64,000 nt of DNA, from the NCBI RefSeq assembly GCF_003515945.1, contig NZ_QWLM01000004.1, positions 216,011-280,010 of the forward strand. The letters are read 5' to 3'. Under the pieces are notes generated by a model. It was given only the letters and a program-made list of their open reading frames with translations. It was not told the origin of the DNA and did not search any database. Shown here one piece after another: positions 7,912 through 16,929 of this stretch (within the stretch, counting starts at the first letter, position 1; the number at the start of each line of letters is the position of its first letter). Both the position numbers and the translations under genes were made by a program. The stretch comes from Dermacoccus abyssi. GTDB lineage: Bacteria > Actinomycetota > Actinomycetes > Actinomycetales > Dermatophilaceae.

Positions 7912-9004
7912 GCGGGCAGGGGAACAGCGCAACGCCCACCGTCGTCATCACCGGCGTCGAACAGAGCGCAGCCGACACCACGGCCATGAGTTTGCTGTTC
8001 GACCTGCCGAAGCCTGTCGTCGTCACGGTCTCGTTCGGGGCTGACGGGACGAGCCTCGTGCGCACGGTGAGCGACGTGACCGGCCTGCTGGATCGCACGA
8101 CGATCGACCTCGAACACGCCTGCGTGCCGTGCGCGATCCGCGAGGACGTGCTGCCGACGATTGCCGGCCTCGCGAGCAGCGGCCACTGGTCGAGCATCAT
8201 CGCGAGACTGCCGATCGGAGCTGAGGCGACGCAGTTGTGCCGAGTCGCCTCCTATGAGCCGAACACGCTCGGCGGAGCACGGATGGCAGCCGTCGTGAAC
8301 GCGGTCGACGGATGTGACGCCGTCCGACACCTCACCGGGCCCGAACTGCTGGTCGAACGGGAGTTGCCCACGTTCGAAGGTGACGTGCGCGGCACCGCCA
8401 AGGTGGCGACGACCCTGCTCGAGTACGCGGATGTCATCGCCGTCGACGGCGAACTCATGCCCGAATGCTCGACGCTCGTCCGCACGCTGGCGCGCAGGTG
8501 GTCGAGAACTGGTCGCAGTGGGACGCGACAGCACTTCTGCCCGGCGTGCACGACGTCGAAGCCATCGAGAAGTGGGTCGCCGAGACGCCACCCGCCCAGA
8601 TCGGGGACTCGTGCGAGGACGGTGTGTGGCGCGTGCGGCTTCGCTCCGAACGTGCCGTACACCCCGAGCGCATCCAGGAGAACCTGCCGGAACTCGGCGG
8701 CGGCGCGTTCCGGACGCGCGGCTGCTTCTGGGTGCCGACCCGGCCGGAGACGCTGTGCGCGTGGGACGGCGCAGCGGGTCAGCTCAACATCGGCACGGCG
8801 GGGCGCTGACGCCGTCCGGCCGCGCGGCGTACGGATTTCGTCGTCACCGGGCTCCTCGCGCACGGTGACCCTCGCGACGAATTGCGTCGAGCCTTCGAAG
8901 CGGCCCTGTGCACACCCGCCGAACTCGACACGCTCGCAGCCGTGTGGAGCACCGACGAAGACGGACTCGAGCCCTGGCTCGGCGACATGAAGGAGTACCA
9001 CTGA
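7908..9004 (+). pseudogene. CobW-like (G3E GTPase family) zinc-homeostasis protein, disrupted
   Basis: Reads as a COG0523/CobW protein of the actinobacterial zinc-regulon type, overlapping rpmE2 (GTGA) and rpmF (TGATG). The N-terminal half keeps the ACVPCAIRED motif of the family but has no canonical Walker A loop, as in several actinobacterial members. The frame changes near 8487-8492 (from ...TLVRTLA to GAQVVENWSQW...), and an in-frame TGA at 8807-8809 interrupts GTAGR*RRP before the C-terminal part [17 protein letters not shown]. Relatives usually have a Trp about where the TGA stands. Two lesions make a functional product unlikely unless they are sequencing errors. Proposed role in the family: zinc delivery. 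Confidence 0.75.
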
Positions 9005-9204
9005 TGGCCGTTCCGAAACGAAAAGTCTCACGCGCCAACACCCGCTCGCGACGAGCGAACTGGAAGGCGGTGCCCGCGGTGCTCGTCCCCGTCGCCGTGG
9101 ACGGGACGTTCTACCGGGTTCCGCGGCGTCTCGCCCGGGCCGTCGAACGAGGGCTCATCGACCCGCCCACAGAATCACGCATCGACGAAGGAGGACGACG
9201 ATGA
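9004..9204 (+). CDS. rpmF: 50S ribosomal protein L32, cysteine-free paralog
   Basis: 66 aa. The start [20 protein letters not shown] is the L32 signature; no Cys is present, whereas the C+ form has a zinc ribbon. The ATG overlaps the cobW-like stop as TGATG and the stop overlaps rpmJ as ATGA. The gene is intact although the upstream cobW-like frame is not. Confidence 0.93.
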   Translation: MAVPKRKVSRANTRSRRANWKAVPAVLVPVAVDGTFYRVPRRLARAVERGLIDPPTESRIDEGGRR

Positions 9205-9323
9205 AGGTGCGCAAGTCCCTGCGCTCACTCAAGGACCAGCCCGGCTCGCAGGTTGTTCGCCGCCGCGGCAAGACCTACGCCATCAACAAACAGAACCCGC
9301 GCGTCAAGGCTCGTCAGGGCTGA
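9201..9323 (+). CDS. rpmJ: 50S ribosomal protein L36 type B
   Basis: 40 aa: begins [15 protein letters not shown], ends NPRVKARQG. No Cys, so this is the zinc-independent L36 paralog (YkgO type), the last gene of the rightward unit, with its start overlapping the rpmF stop. Confidence 0.92.
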   Translation: MKVRKSLRSLKDQPGSQVVRRRGKTYAINKQNPRVKARQG

Positions 9324-9447
9324 GTCGGCCACGTCGACGCTGGGCGGTGCACGCACGTGATCGGTGTGTGCGTCGCCCAGCGCGCACGGCGCCGACGTCT
9401 GCGTGGCCGAGCCCGGGCAATCGGGCTGCGAGTTACTCGCCCGTCTC

Positions 9448-9466
9448 GGTTAATCGTCGTTAACCT
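9448..9466 (+). promoter_or_regulatory. bioB operator and leaderless -10 box
   Basis: Perfect inverted repeat GGTTAA-TCGTCG-TTAACC (9448-9465) overlaps a -10 box TAACCT (9461-9466) that ends 7 nt before the bioB ATG, so the transcript probably starts at the start codon. The palindrome is well placed for a biotin repressor (BioQ- or BirA-like); which one is not determinable here. Confidence 0.65.
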
Positions 9467-9473
9467 AGGCGGC

Positions 9474-10511
9474 ATGACCGCGACGACTGAGGCACCCAGC
9501 ACGCACACCGACGACAGCACCGACATCCTGGCGCGCGCCCGGACGCAGGTGCTCGAGAACGGGCAGCCGCTCGGCTACGACGACCTCGTCGAGGTGCTGC
9601 GCACCGGCGACGACCGACTCGAGGAGTTGCTGCAACTGGCCCACGACGTGCGCCTTCGCTACAACGGTGACGAGGTCGAGGTCGAGGGCATCGTCAGCCT
9701 CAAGACGGGCGGGTGCCCGGAGGACTGCCACTTCTGCTCGCAGTCGGGCCAGTTCACCTCCCCGGTGCGCTCGGTGTGGCTCAACATCCCGCAGCTCGTG
9801 CGCGCCGCGAAGCAGACGCGCGAGACGGGCGCGTCGGAGTTCTGCATCGTCGCCGCCGTGCGCGGGCCCGACGAGAAGCTCATGACGCAGATGCGTGAGG
9901 CCGTGAAGGCCATCCACGCCGAGGTCGACATCCAGGTCGCGGCGTCGCTCGGCATGCTCACCCAGGAGCAGGTCGACGACCTGCGCGACATGGGCGTGCA
10001 CCGCTACAACCACAACCTCGAAGCGGCGAAGTCGTACTTCCCCGACGTCGTCACGACGCACTCGTACGAGGAGCGTTTCGAGACGTGCCAGATGATCCGC
10101 GAGTCGGGCATGGAGCTGTGCTGCGGTGGGCTCGTCGGCATGGGCGAGACGCTTGAGCAGCGCGCCGAACTCGCGTCGCAGCTGGCTGAGCTCGACCCGC
10201 ACGAGGTGCCGCTCAACTTCCTCAACCCGCGCCCGGGAACGCCGTTCGAGAACATCGAGCCGATGGAGTCGAACGACGCCCTGCGCACCATCGCCGCGTT
10301 CCGCCTCGCGCTGCCGCGCACCATCCTGCGCTACGCGGGCGGCCGTGAGTTGACGCTAGGCGACCTCGGCACGCGCGACGGCCTCATGGGTGGCATCAAC
10401 GCCGTCATCGTGGGCAACTACCTCACGACGCTCGGGCGTGACCCGAAGGAAGACCTGTCACTCCTGTCGGACCTCAACATGCCGATCAAGGCGCTCAACG
10501 CCACGCTCTGA
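9474..10511 (+). CDS. bioB: biotin synthase
   Basis: 345 aa radical-SAM enzyme converting dethiobiotin to biotin by sulfur insertion. The cluster motif [12 protein letters not shown] gives Cys81, Cys85 and Cys88 for the [4Fe-4S] cluster. [17 protein letters not shown] and the ending typical of BioB are present. The ATG at 9474 has no Shine-Dalgarno sequence but a -10 box 7 nt upstream, which supports this start over the upstream GTG at 9357. A hairpin separates it from its small partner bsaP. Confidence 0.96.
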   Translation: MTATTEAPSTHTDDSTDILARARTQVLENGQPLGYDDLVEVLRTGDDRLEELLQLAHDVRLRYNGDEVEVEGIVSLKTGGCPEDCHFCSQSGQFTSPVRSVWLNIPQLVRAAKQTRETGASEFCIVAAVRGPDEKLMTQMREAVKAIHAEVDIQVAASLGMLTQEQVDDLRDMGVHRYNHNLEAAKSYFPDVVTTHSYEERFETCQMIRESGMELCCGGLVGMGETLEQRAELASQLAELDPHEVPLNFLNPRPGTPFENIEPMESNDALRTIAAFRLALPRTILRYAGGRELTLGDLGTRDGLMGGINAVIVGNYLTTLGRDPKEDLSLLSDLNMPIKALNATL

Positions 10512-10533
10512 GCGCCGCCCCGCACCGACTCTT

Positions 10534-10570
10534 CGTCCGCTCCCGACCGCCTCGCGCTCGGGAGCGGACG
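10534..10570 (+). terminator. hairpin between bioB and bsaP
   Basis: 13-bp stem CGTCCGCTCCCGA / TCGGGAGCGGACG, 11-nt loop, no T-run. It lies inside an expected transcription unit, so partial termination or mRNA-stability control is as likely as complete termination. Confidence 0.6.
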
Positions 10571-10596
10571 TCTCACCCTTCGAGGAGACCTTCCTG

Positions 10597-10830
10597 ATGA
10601 GCGCTACGAGCGACACGGGCGTCGCGGACGTCACCGCGACGTACTGCACCCGGTGCGGCAAGCTGCCCGACGAGGCCGACCACACCGCATGCGTGCGCTG
10701 GCTCGCCGCCGAGGAACCGCCCCGCTTCTGCGCCCAGTGCGCCCGCCGGATGAAGGTGCAGGTCGTCCCGACGGGGTGGTCGGCCGAGTGCTCCCGCCAC
10801 GGCGCATTGAGCGGCGGCGCAGGAGTCTGA
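10597..10830 (+). CDS. bsaP: biotin synthase auxiliary protein BsaP-like
   Basis: 77 aa small Cys-rich protein directly after bioB. It contains YCTRCGK (Cys17, Cys20), a further Cys in [16 protein letters not shown] and a late Cys in [10 protein letters not shown], the arrangement of actinobacterial BsaP. That family supports BioB turnover, probably by supplying or protecting an Fe-S cluster. GAGGAGACC precedes the ATG. Assignment rests on motif pattern plus position next to bioB. Confidence 0.8.
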   Translation: MSATSDTGVADVTATYCTRCGKLPDEADHTACVRWLAAEEPPRFCAQCARRMKVQVVPTGWSAECSRHGALSGGAGV

Positions 10831-10845
10831 CCCGCTGGGGCGGGG

Positions 10846-10911
10846 GCTAGCTGGTGACGTTTGCTGCGGTTGGCTGCGTTGCAACGTCACCAAGCGCAGC
10901 AAACGTCACCA
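10846..10911. repeat. 66-bp flanking repeat, copy 1
   Basis: Matches copy 2 (11903-11968) at 63 of 66 positions in direct orientation. Each copy contains GGTGACGTTTGCTGCG near its start and the inverted CGCAGCAAACGTCACC (perfect in this copy) at its end, with a further GCAACGTCACC half-site between. The two copies bracket one gene. Confidence 0.9.
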
Positions 10912-11007
10912 ACCAGCGTGTCCACAGCAGTGACGGCCGAGGCTTCTGTCCACAGGCCCCGTCCGAGGCTTCTTGTCACCCCGGCCCAGGCTCCTGATGC
11001 TGGCTCC

Positions 11008-11907
11008 ATGAGCACCCATCAACCGCCCGTGCGGAGCGTGACGACGGCGCAACTGACGCGCGCAGGTCTCACCTCACGTCAGATCGATGCCTTCGTTCGC
11101 TCGGGCAAGCTCGAGCGAATCGGCCGAGGCGTCTACGTCGAAAGCCACGACGTAGACGCGGCAAGCCCGGAGTCACGGGTACGGGAGCATCTCGTCCGAG
11201 CTGTCGCCTTGTGCCGATCCTCCTCCGGGGCTTACCTCGTGGGACCGAGCGCGTGCCTTGCGCTCGGACTTCCCCTCCTCGTTCTTCCCCGCGACGTTCA
11301 CATCGCGCGCGCCTCGTCACGTGTCCAAACCCGCAGGCTCGGGGTGCGCGCACACCGCCCGTGGTCGCATGACATCCGAACACTCGACGACCTCGGGGTG
11401 GACGTGCAATGCCCCGAGGCGGCCATCGTCGAACTGGCAGCACGCGAGGGTGCGCTGCACGGACTCGTGCCTGCTGATGTCGCGATCCGGCACGAAGACG
11501 TGTGGTTCGAACGTGTCCTGGCTTCCTGGGGCAAGCGCCACGGCATCGCCCAGGCCCGGCTCGTCGCCGAACTCGCCGACGGCCGTCGCGAATCGCCCTT
11601 GGAAACGCAAACCGCGTGGCAGGCGCACGGGGAAGGGATCCGTCTTGAGCCGCAGACCGTCATCCGCGACAGGGCGGGCGAGTGGGTGGCCACGGTCGAC
11701 TTCACCGTTGCGGGATACAAGGTCGTCGTCGAGGTCGACGGTTTGGGCAAGTACCGACGCCCGGACGACCTGAAGAAGGAACGGGTGCGTCACAACCAGA
11801 TCGAGGAGCTCGGGTGGCTCGTTGTCCGTGTCATCGCAGACGACCTGCGGTTCGGTCGGTTCGTGCCGCGCCTTCACGCGGCAATGGCGCGCGCCGAGCG
11901 CCGCTAG
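11008..11907 (+). CDS. AbiEi-like antitoxin N-domain plus DUF559-type endonuclease-like domain
   Basis: 299 aa. N-terminal winged-helix region (VTTAQLTRAGLTSRQIDAFV... RIGRGVYV, about 10-50), as in type IV antitoxin AbiEi proteins. The C-terminal part DFTVAGYKVVVEVDGLGKYR...ERVRHNQIEELGWLVVRV (about 230-285) has the E-V-D-G and later basic pattern of DUF559/Vsr-like restriction-fold proteins. ATG at 11008; GATGCT 6 nt upstream could be a leaderless -10. The TAG stop is supplied by the downstream repeat. Such genes are common orphan genes in actinobacteria; the true role is unknown. No cognate toxin is next to it. Confidence 0.75.
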   Translation: MSTHQPPVRSVTTAQLTRAGLTSRQIDAFVRSGKLERIGRGVYVESHDVDAASPESRVREHLVRAVALCRSSSGAYLVGPSACLALGLPLLVLPRDVHIARASSRVQTRRLGVRAHRPWSHDIRTLDDLGVDVQCPEAAIVELAAREGALHGLVPADVAIRHEDVWFERVLASWGKRHGIAQARLVAELADGRRESPLETQTAWQAHGEGIRLEPQTVIRDRAGEWVATVDFTVAGYKVVVEVDGLGKYRRPDDLKKERVRHNQIEELGWLVVRVIADDLRFGRFVPRLHAAMARAERR

Positions 11908-11968
11908 CTGGTGACGTTTGCTGCGCTTGGCTGCGTTGCAACGTCACCAACCGCAGAAAACGTCACCA
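11903..11968. repeat. 66-bp flanking repeat, copy 2
   Basis: Direct repeat of 10846-10911 with three differences. It overlaps the stop codon of the AbiEi/DUF559-type gene and ends 2 bp before the stop of the opposite SdpI-like gene. Confidence 0.9.
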
Positions 11969-11969
11969 G

Positions 11970-12344
11970 TTAGGCGTCGGTTGGGGCTGGGGCTGCTGCC
12001 GCATTCGCTTTCCGAATGCAGACCATCACGGCCAGGACGAGGGCCACCACGGCGAGGAGGTGCACGGCGAGGGCCGCGATGTCGCTGACGAAGCTCAGCA
12101 GGAGCACGAGGGCCGCGAGTACCGCGAGGATGACGGCGTAGCGGCGCAGGAACGGGGCTGCAGCGCGGTTGCCGACGAGAAGGGCTTCCGGCGAACGACG
12201 GGTCGTCGCCGTCCGGATCGACACGCGGCCACCGAACGGGAGGCGTCCGTCGTCGGCACCGCGCGCCACCCACGTCATGACACCGGCAATGACGAGAAGC
12301 GCGACAGCACCGACCATGGCGGCCACCGAGAGGTCCGAAAGCAT
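11970..12344 (-). CDS. SdpI-family-like membrane protein
   Basis: 124 aa. An N-terminal TM helix (VAAMVGAVALLVIAGVMTWV), a short polar stretch VSIRTATTRRSPEALLVGNR resembling the G-I-R-T...W-x-x-G/N-R motif of SdpI proteins, then two TM helices. SdpI of Bacillus gives immunity to the SdpC toxin; actinobacterial homologs are mostly uncharacterised. ATG at 12344 chosen because membrane topology begins there. Converges on the repeat-flanked gene. Confidence 0.6.
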   Translation of the reverse strand: MLSDLSVAAMVGAVALLVIAGVMTWVARGADDGRLPFGGRVSIRTATTRRSPEALLVGNRAAAPFLRRYAVILAVLAALVLLLSFVSDIAALAVHLLAVVALVLAVMVCIRKANAAAAPAPTDA

Positions 12345-12657
12345 GCGCCCCAGGGTAGCGAGGAACACCGGCTCCGGAGGCACCGGCTGAGAACCCGGAC
12401 GGCGCGCCCGCGGGCAACCTGCCCCCCTGCTGGCGCAATCGTGCCCCGCGGAGTCAACGGCGTACCGCCAGCGCCGACCCGCGCGACGAAGCGCGGCCTC
12501 ACCATCCCCGGGATCCAGACGACCCTGCGCGCCAAGAGCGGCCACCGCGACTGGAGCGACCCCGCCTTCCGCCTCCACTCGCCGACGCGCGGAGTCGGGT
12601 CGAGTCGATCGATGCCACAGGTGCCTCACCCCTTCCCCAGGTGAAAGGATGAGGGCC
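12345..12657. other. 313-bp intergenic region before bioA
   Basis: Separates the SdpI-like gene from bioA. I see no convincing gene, operator palindrome or RNA in it. AAGGAT 7 nt before the bioA ATG could be either a -10 box or part of a ribosome-binding site. Confidence 0.5.
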
Positions 12658-13998
12658 ATGCCCACCCCCGACGTCGCACGGCTGCTCGCCTCGGATCGTG
12701 ACCACCTGTGGCACCCCTACTCGAGCGCCACGAACCCTGCGACGACGCGGTTCGTCGAGTCCGCGCACGGGCCGCGCCTCACCCTGCGTGACGGCGACGG
12801 CGCATCGCGCGAGGTGCTCGACGCGATGAGCTCTTGGTGGTGCGCCATCCACGGCTACAACGTGCCCGAGCTCAACGCCGCCGCCGAGGCGCAGCTGCAG
12901 CGGATGAGTCACGTCATGTTCGGCGGCCTGACGCACGAACCCGCCGTCCGCCTCGGTGAGAAGCTCGTCGAGATCGCGCCCGCACCAGAGGCCGACCGAC
13001 CGACGCTGACGCGCGCGTTCCTCGCCGACTCCGGCTCCGTCAGCGTCGAGGTGGCCCTCAAGATGGCCCTCCAGGTCTTCGCCGCCGACGAACGTCCGCG
13101 ACGCACCGTCCTCACGATCCGCGGCGGTTACCACGGCGACACCCTGCACCCCATGAGCGTTTGCGACCCCGACGGCGGCATGCACTCCCTCTGGCGCGGC
13201 ACGCTGCCGCAACAGCTCTTCGCCCCGCTCCCACCTGCAGGCCTTGAAGCCGACCCTGACGAACTCGAGGCATGGAAGCGCGAAACCGCTTCCCTCTACA
13301 CGGAACACGCCGACGAGATCGCGGCCGTCATCGTCGAGCCACTCCTGCAGGGCGCCGGCGGTATGCGCATCTACGACCCCGAATGCGTGCGATTCCTCAC
13401 CACCCTCGCCCGCGAGCACGGCGCGCTCGTCATCTTCGACGAGATCGCCACCGGCTTCGGGCGCACCGGCACCTACTGGGCTGCCAGCCGCATCGGCATC
13501 ACGCCCGACATCCTCTGCCTGGGCAAGGCCCTCACCGGCGGCTACCTCACGATGGCGGCCGTGCTCTGCACCGACGAACTCGCCCGCACCATCAGCGAGC
13601 GCACCGGCGCGATGATGCACGGCCCCACCTTCATGGGCAACCCGCTCTCGTGCGCCGTCGCGCTCGCCAGCATCGACCTCCTCGACACCAAACGTCTCAC
13701 CCGCGCAGCCGAATTCGCCGACACACTCGACACTCACCTCGCTCCCCTGCGCGAACTCCCCCACGTCGCGGATGTTCGCACGCTGGGTGCGGTCGGCGTC
13801 GTCGAGCTGACCCACGACGTCGACGTCGACGCGGCCACGGCAGCCGCCCTCGACGCGGGCGCATGGATCCGCCCCTTCCGCCGCCTCATCTACACGATGC
13901 CGCCGTTCGTCTGCACCGACGACGACCTGGGCACGATCTGCGAGGCTGTCACCGCCGCGGTCCACGCATGCGCCCCGGCGAGCGAGCAGGCGCCGTGA
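12658..13998 (+). CDS. bioA: adenosylmethionine-8-amino-7-oxononanoate transaminase
   Basis: 446 aa PLP enzyme making 7,8-diaminopelargonate from KAPA with SAM as amino donor. It has LWHPYSSAT near the N-terminus, SSWWCAIHGYN for substrate binding, IFDEIATGFGRTG with the PLP-ring Asp, and CLGKALTGGYL with the Schiff-base Lys. The second ATG (12658) is preferred over 12649 because GAAAGGA lies 8 nt upstream. First gene of a unit in which every later start overlaps the preceding stop. Confidence 0.95.
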   Translation: MPTPDVARLLASDRDHLWHPYSSATNPATTRFVESAHGPRLTLRDGDGASREVLDAMSSWWCAIHGYNVPELNAAAEAQLQRMSHVMFGGLTHEPAVRLGEKLVEIAPAPEADRPTLTRAFLADSGSVSVEVALKMALQVFAADERPRRTVLTIRGGYHGDTLHPMSVCDPDGGMHSLWRGTLPQQLFAPLPPAGLEADPDELEAWKRETASLYTEHADEIAAVIVEPLLQGAGGMRIYDPECVRFLTTLAREHGALVIFDEIATGFGRTGTYWAASRIGITPDILCLGKALTGGYLTMAAVLCTDELARTISERTGAMMHGPTFMGNPLSCAVALASIDLLDTKRLTRAAEFADTLDTHLAPLRELPHVADVRTLGAVGVVELTHDVDVDAATAAALDAGAWIRPFRRLIYTMPPFVCTDDDLGTICEAVTAAVHACAPASEQAP

Positions 13999-15143
13999 AC
14001 CAGTACCTCGACGCCCTCGACGCCGCCGCGAAACGGCGCACCGAGCGCGACCTCATCCGCACGGCCGAGGCCGACCAGCTCGACGGTGTCCGCATCGATC
14101 TCGCGGGCAACGACTACCTCGGCCTGCGGCGCCATCCCGCGGTGCTCGACGGCGCGCAGCGAGCCCTCGACGAAGCCGGCGGCGGCGCGGGCGCGAGCCG
14201 CCTCGTCACCGGAACGCACGCCGTCCACACGACGCTCGAAGCCGAGCTCGCGGCGCACATGGGGCACGAGTCCGCGCTCGTGTTCTCCACCGGGTACCAC
14301 GCGAACCTCTCCGCCATGACGGTGCTCGGCACCGCCGACACCCTCGTCATCAGCGACGCTCACAACCACGCGAGCCTCATCGACGGCATGCGCCTCGCCA
14401 AGGCTCGCGTCGCCGTCACACCGCACCTCGACGTCGACGCCGTGCGTCGCGCCCTCGCCGAACGCACCGAGCCGCGCGCCGTCATCGTCGTCGAGTCGAT
14501 CTTCTCCGTGCTCGGCGACGCCGCCGACCTCCCCGCGCTCCTCGCGCTCGCCGTCGAGCACGACGCGCTGCTCGTCGTCGACGAGGCGCACGGTCTCGGT
14601 GTCGCGGGTGCGCGCGGCGAGGGGCTCGCCAGGGCCGGCGGCCTCCTCGACGGCGAGGGCGCCAACCGCGTCGTTGTCACGGTCACCCTGTCGAAGTCGC
14701 TCGCGAGCCAGGGCGGCGCGGTTCTCGGGCCGCGAGCGCTACGCGAGCACCTGCTCAACACGGCACGTCCGTTCATCTTCGACACGGGCCTCGCACCGGC
14801 TTCCGCTGGGGCCGCGCTCGGAGCGCTTCGTCATCTCGTCGCGCATCCCGAGCTCCCGGGCCGAACCCTCGCCGCGGCAGCCGCCATCGCCGATGCCCTC
14901 GGCGTCGAACCGTCGGCCGGGGCGGTGCTGTCCAAGGCCATGCCGTCACCCGCCGACGCCCTCGCCGCCGTCGACGCGGCCCGCGCGCAGGGTCTGCGCA
15001 TCGGGTGCTTCCGCCCGCCGAGCACGCCGGACGGCATCAGCCGCCTGCGCGTCACCGCCACGGCGGGACTCACGGATGCGGAACTCGACGACGCCAGGCG
15101 TATCCTCGGCGTCGTCGCCAGCACGTTCGAAGGAGCACGATGA
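13995..15143 (+). CDS. bioF: 8-amino-7-oxononanoate synthase
   Basis: 382 aa PLP-dependent alpha-oxoamine synthase joining pimeloyl thioester and alanine to form KAPA. Shown by DLAGNDYLGLRRHP, VFSTGYHAN, VVDEAHGLGVAG (PLP-contact Asp and His) and VTLSKSLASQGG (Schiff-base Lys). GTG start overlaps the bioA stop (GTGA). Confidence 0.95.
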   Translation: MNQYLDALDAAAKRRTERDLIRTAEADQLDGVRIDLAGNDYLGLRRHPAVLDGAQRALDEAGGGAGASRLVTGTHAVHTTLEAELAAHMGHESALVFSTGYHANLSAMTVLGTADTLVISDAHNHASLIDGMRLAKARVAVTPHLDVDAVRRALAERTEPRAVIVVESIFSVLGDAADLPALLALAVEHDALLVVDEAHGLGVAGARGEGLARAGGLLDGEGANRVVVTVTLSKSLASQGGAVLGPRALREHLLNTARPFIFDTGLAPASAGAALGALRHLVAHPELPGRTLAAAAAIADALGVEPSAGAVLSKAMPSPADALAAVDAARAQGLRIGCFRPPSTPDGISRLRVTATAGLTDAELDDARRILGVVASTFEGAR

Positions 15144-15838
15144 GCGCCCCCGTCATCCTCGTCACCGGCACCGACACAGAGGTCGGCAAGACGGTGACGA
15201 CGGCCGCCGTCGCCGCGGCACTTGCCGCGCAGGGCATGCGGATCGCCGTCGTCAAACCTGTCCAGACGGGCCTGGCCCCGGGTGAGCCGGGTGACGTCGA
15301 CGAGGTCGCCCGCCTGGCCGGCACCGAGGGCGTGACGACACACGAGTTCACCCGCCTGCCCGACCCCCTCGCGCCCGACGCCGCCGCGCGCCTCGCCGGC
15401 ACGAGCATCCCGACCGTCGCGGAGCACGCCGAGCGCGTCCTCGAGATCGCCGACCGCGACGACGTCGACACCGTCATCGTCGAGGGCGCGGGCGGCCTGC
15501 TCGTCCACCTCGACGGCGGGGGCGCCACCCTGGCCGACCTCGCTGTTCACCTGCGCGACAAGGGCGTTCGCGCGGGCTTCGTGCTCGTCGTCGCGCCCCG
15601 TCTCGGCACGCTCAACGTCACGGCCCTCACCGCCGAGGCGCTGCGCCACCGGGGCCTCGACCTCATCGGCTACGTCGTCGGCAGCTACCCCGACGAGCCC
15701 GGCCTCGCCGAGCGCACGAACCTCGACGACCTGCCGAAGGCCGCCGGCGCGCAGCCGCTCGGGCGCCTGCCGGAACGTGCGGCCCAACTCGACCCGAACA
15801 CCTTCCGAAACAACGCAAGCAAGTGGGTGCACCTGTGA
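15140..15838 (+). CDS. bioD: dethiobiotin synthetase
   Basis: 232 aa ATP-dependent carboxylase closing the ureido ring of dethiobiotin. The P-loop GTDTEVGKT is at residues 10-18; VVKPVQTG and VIVEGAGGLLVHL are family motifs. ATG overlaps the bioF stop (ATGA). With bioA, bioF and bioB this completes the late biotin pathway; no pimelate-moiety gene (bioC/bioH or bioI/bioW) is seen in the window. Confidence 0.95.
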   Translation: MSAPVILVTGTDTEVGKTVTTAAVAAALAAQGMRIAVVKPVQTGLAPGEPGDVDEVARLAGTEGVTTHEFTRLPDPLAPDAAARLAGTSIPTVAEHAERVLEIADRDDVDTVIVEGAGGLLVHLDGGGATLADLAVHLRDKGVRAGFVLVVAPRLGTLNVTALTAEALRHRGLDLIGYVVGSYPDEPGLAERTNLDDLPKAAGAQPLGRLPERAAQLDPNTFRNNASKWVHL

Positions 15839-16929
15839 TGTTCCGAACCGACGGCCGTCTCGCCGATGGCCGCACGATCCGCTGGTACGACCGCGAGGAG
15901 GGCCGCGAAGCCGTGCCCGACCGGCGCGATCTGCCCGAGACGACGCCCATGTCGCAATTGCGCTACGACGTCCTCACCGACGAGTACATCGTGCTCGCCG
16001 CGCACCGTCAGAACCGCACCTTCATGCCGCCGGCGAACGAGTGCCCGCTGTGTCCGAGCCGCCCGGACTACGCGAGCGAAGTACCCTCGGAGGACTACGA
16101 GGTCGCTGTCTTCGACAACCGTTTCCCGGCGCTCTCGGACGCCGTCACGGGCGTCGAGGAGATCGACGACCCGCTGTTCGCCTCGGCGCCCGCGTACGGC
16201 GCGTGCGAGGTGGTCTGCTTCAGCTCGAACCACAACGCCTCGTTCAAGGACCTGTCGCTCGAGCAGGCCCGCCTCGTCGTCGACACGTGGGCCGACCGGA
16301 CGCGCGAACTCTCCGCGCGCGAGAGCGTCGAGTACGTCTACCCGTTCGAGAACCGCGGCGCCGAGATCGGCGTCACCCTGCCGCACCCGCACGGCCAGAT
16401 CTACGCCTACGACATGGTTCCGCCGCGGGCGCGCAAGGAACTCGACGCCGCCCGTCGCCACCACTCGCGCACCGGCCGCAACCTCTTCGGCGACATTCTG
16501 AGCCGCGAGCTGGCGGAGGGGTCGCGCATCGTCGCACAGAACGCGACGTGGGTGGCGTTCGTGCCGTTCGCGGCGCGCTGGCCCGTCGAGGTGCACCTCT
16601 ACCCGCGCCGTCAGACGCCCGACCTCGCGGCCCTCGACGAGGCGCAGCGCGACGGCCTCGCGGAGCTCTACCGCGACGTCCTCGGCCGTTTCGACGCGAT
16701 GTACGACGCCCCGCTGCCCTACATCTCGGCGTGGCAGCAAGCTCCTGCGAAGGGTGACCACCCGGACCGTCGCCTCGCGTGGCTGCACGTCGAGCTGTTC
16801 TCGATCCGGCGCAGCGCGGACAAGCTCAAGTACCTCGCAGGTACCGAGTCCGGCCAGGGCGCGTTCAGCAACGACGTGGCGCCCGAGGCGGTGGCCGAGC
16901 GCCTGCGCGAGCTGGGAACGTCGCGATGA
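15838..16929 (+). CDS. galT: galactose-1-phosphate uridylyltransferase
   Basis: 363 aa. HIT-fold enzyme exchanging UMP between UDP-glucose and galactose-1-phosphate. The active-site HPHG is in LPHPHGQIYAYD; CPLCPS supplies a zinc-type pair. The ATG at 15838 overlaps the bioD stop (TGATG), favoured over the GTG at 15823 inside bioD. That the Leloir gene follows bioD without any gap implies co-transcription with biotin genes. Confidence 0.93.
   Translation: MFRTDGRLADGRTIRWYDREEGREAVPDRRDLPETTPMSQLRYDVLTDEYIVLAAHRQNRTFMPPANECPLCPSRPDYASEVPSEDYEVAVFDNRFPALSDAVTGVEEIDDPLFASAPAYGACEVVCFSSNHNASFKDLSLEQARLVVDTWADRTRELSARESVEYVYPFENRGAEIGVTLPHPHGQIYAYDMVPPRARKELDAARRHHSRTGRNLFGDILSRELAEGSRIVAQNATWVAFVPFAARWPVEVHLYPRRQTPDLAALDEAQRDGLAELYRDVLGRFDAMYDAPLPYISAWQQAPAKGDHPDRRLAWLHVELFSIRRSADKLKYLAGTESGQGAFSNDVAPEAVAERLRELGTSR

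Noticed and set aside
12424..12642. Open frame in the gap before bioA ending HRDWSDPAFRLHSPTRG
   Set aside because: No start with ribosome-binding site or -10 box, no family likeness, and an overlapping open frame on the other strand of similar quality.
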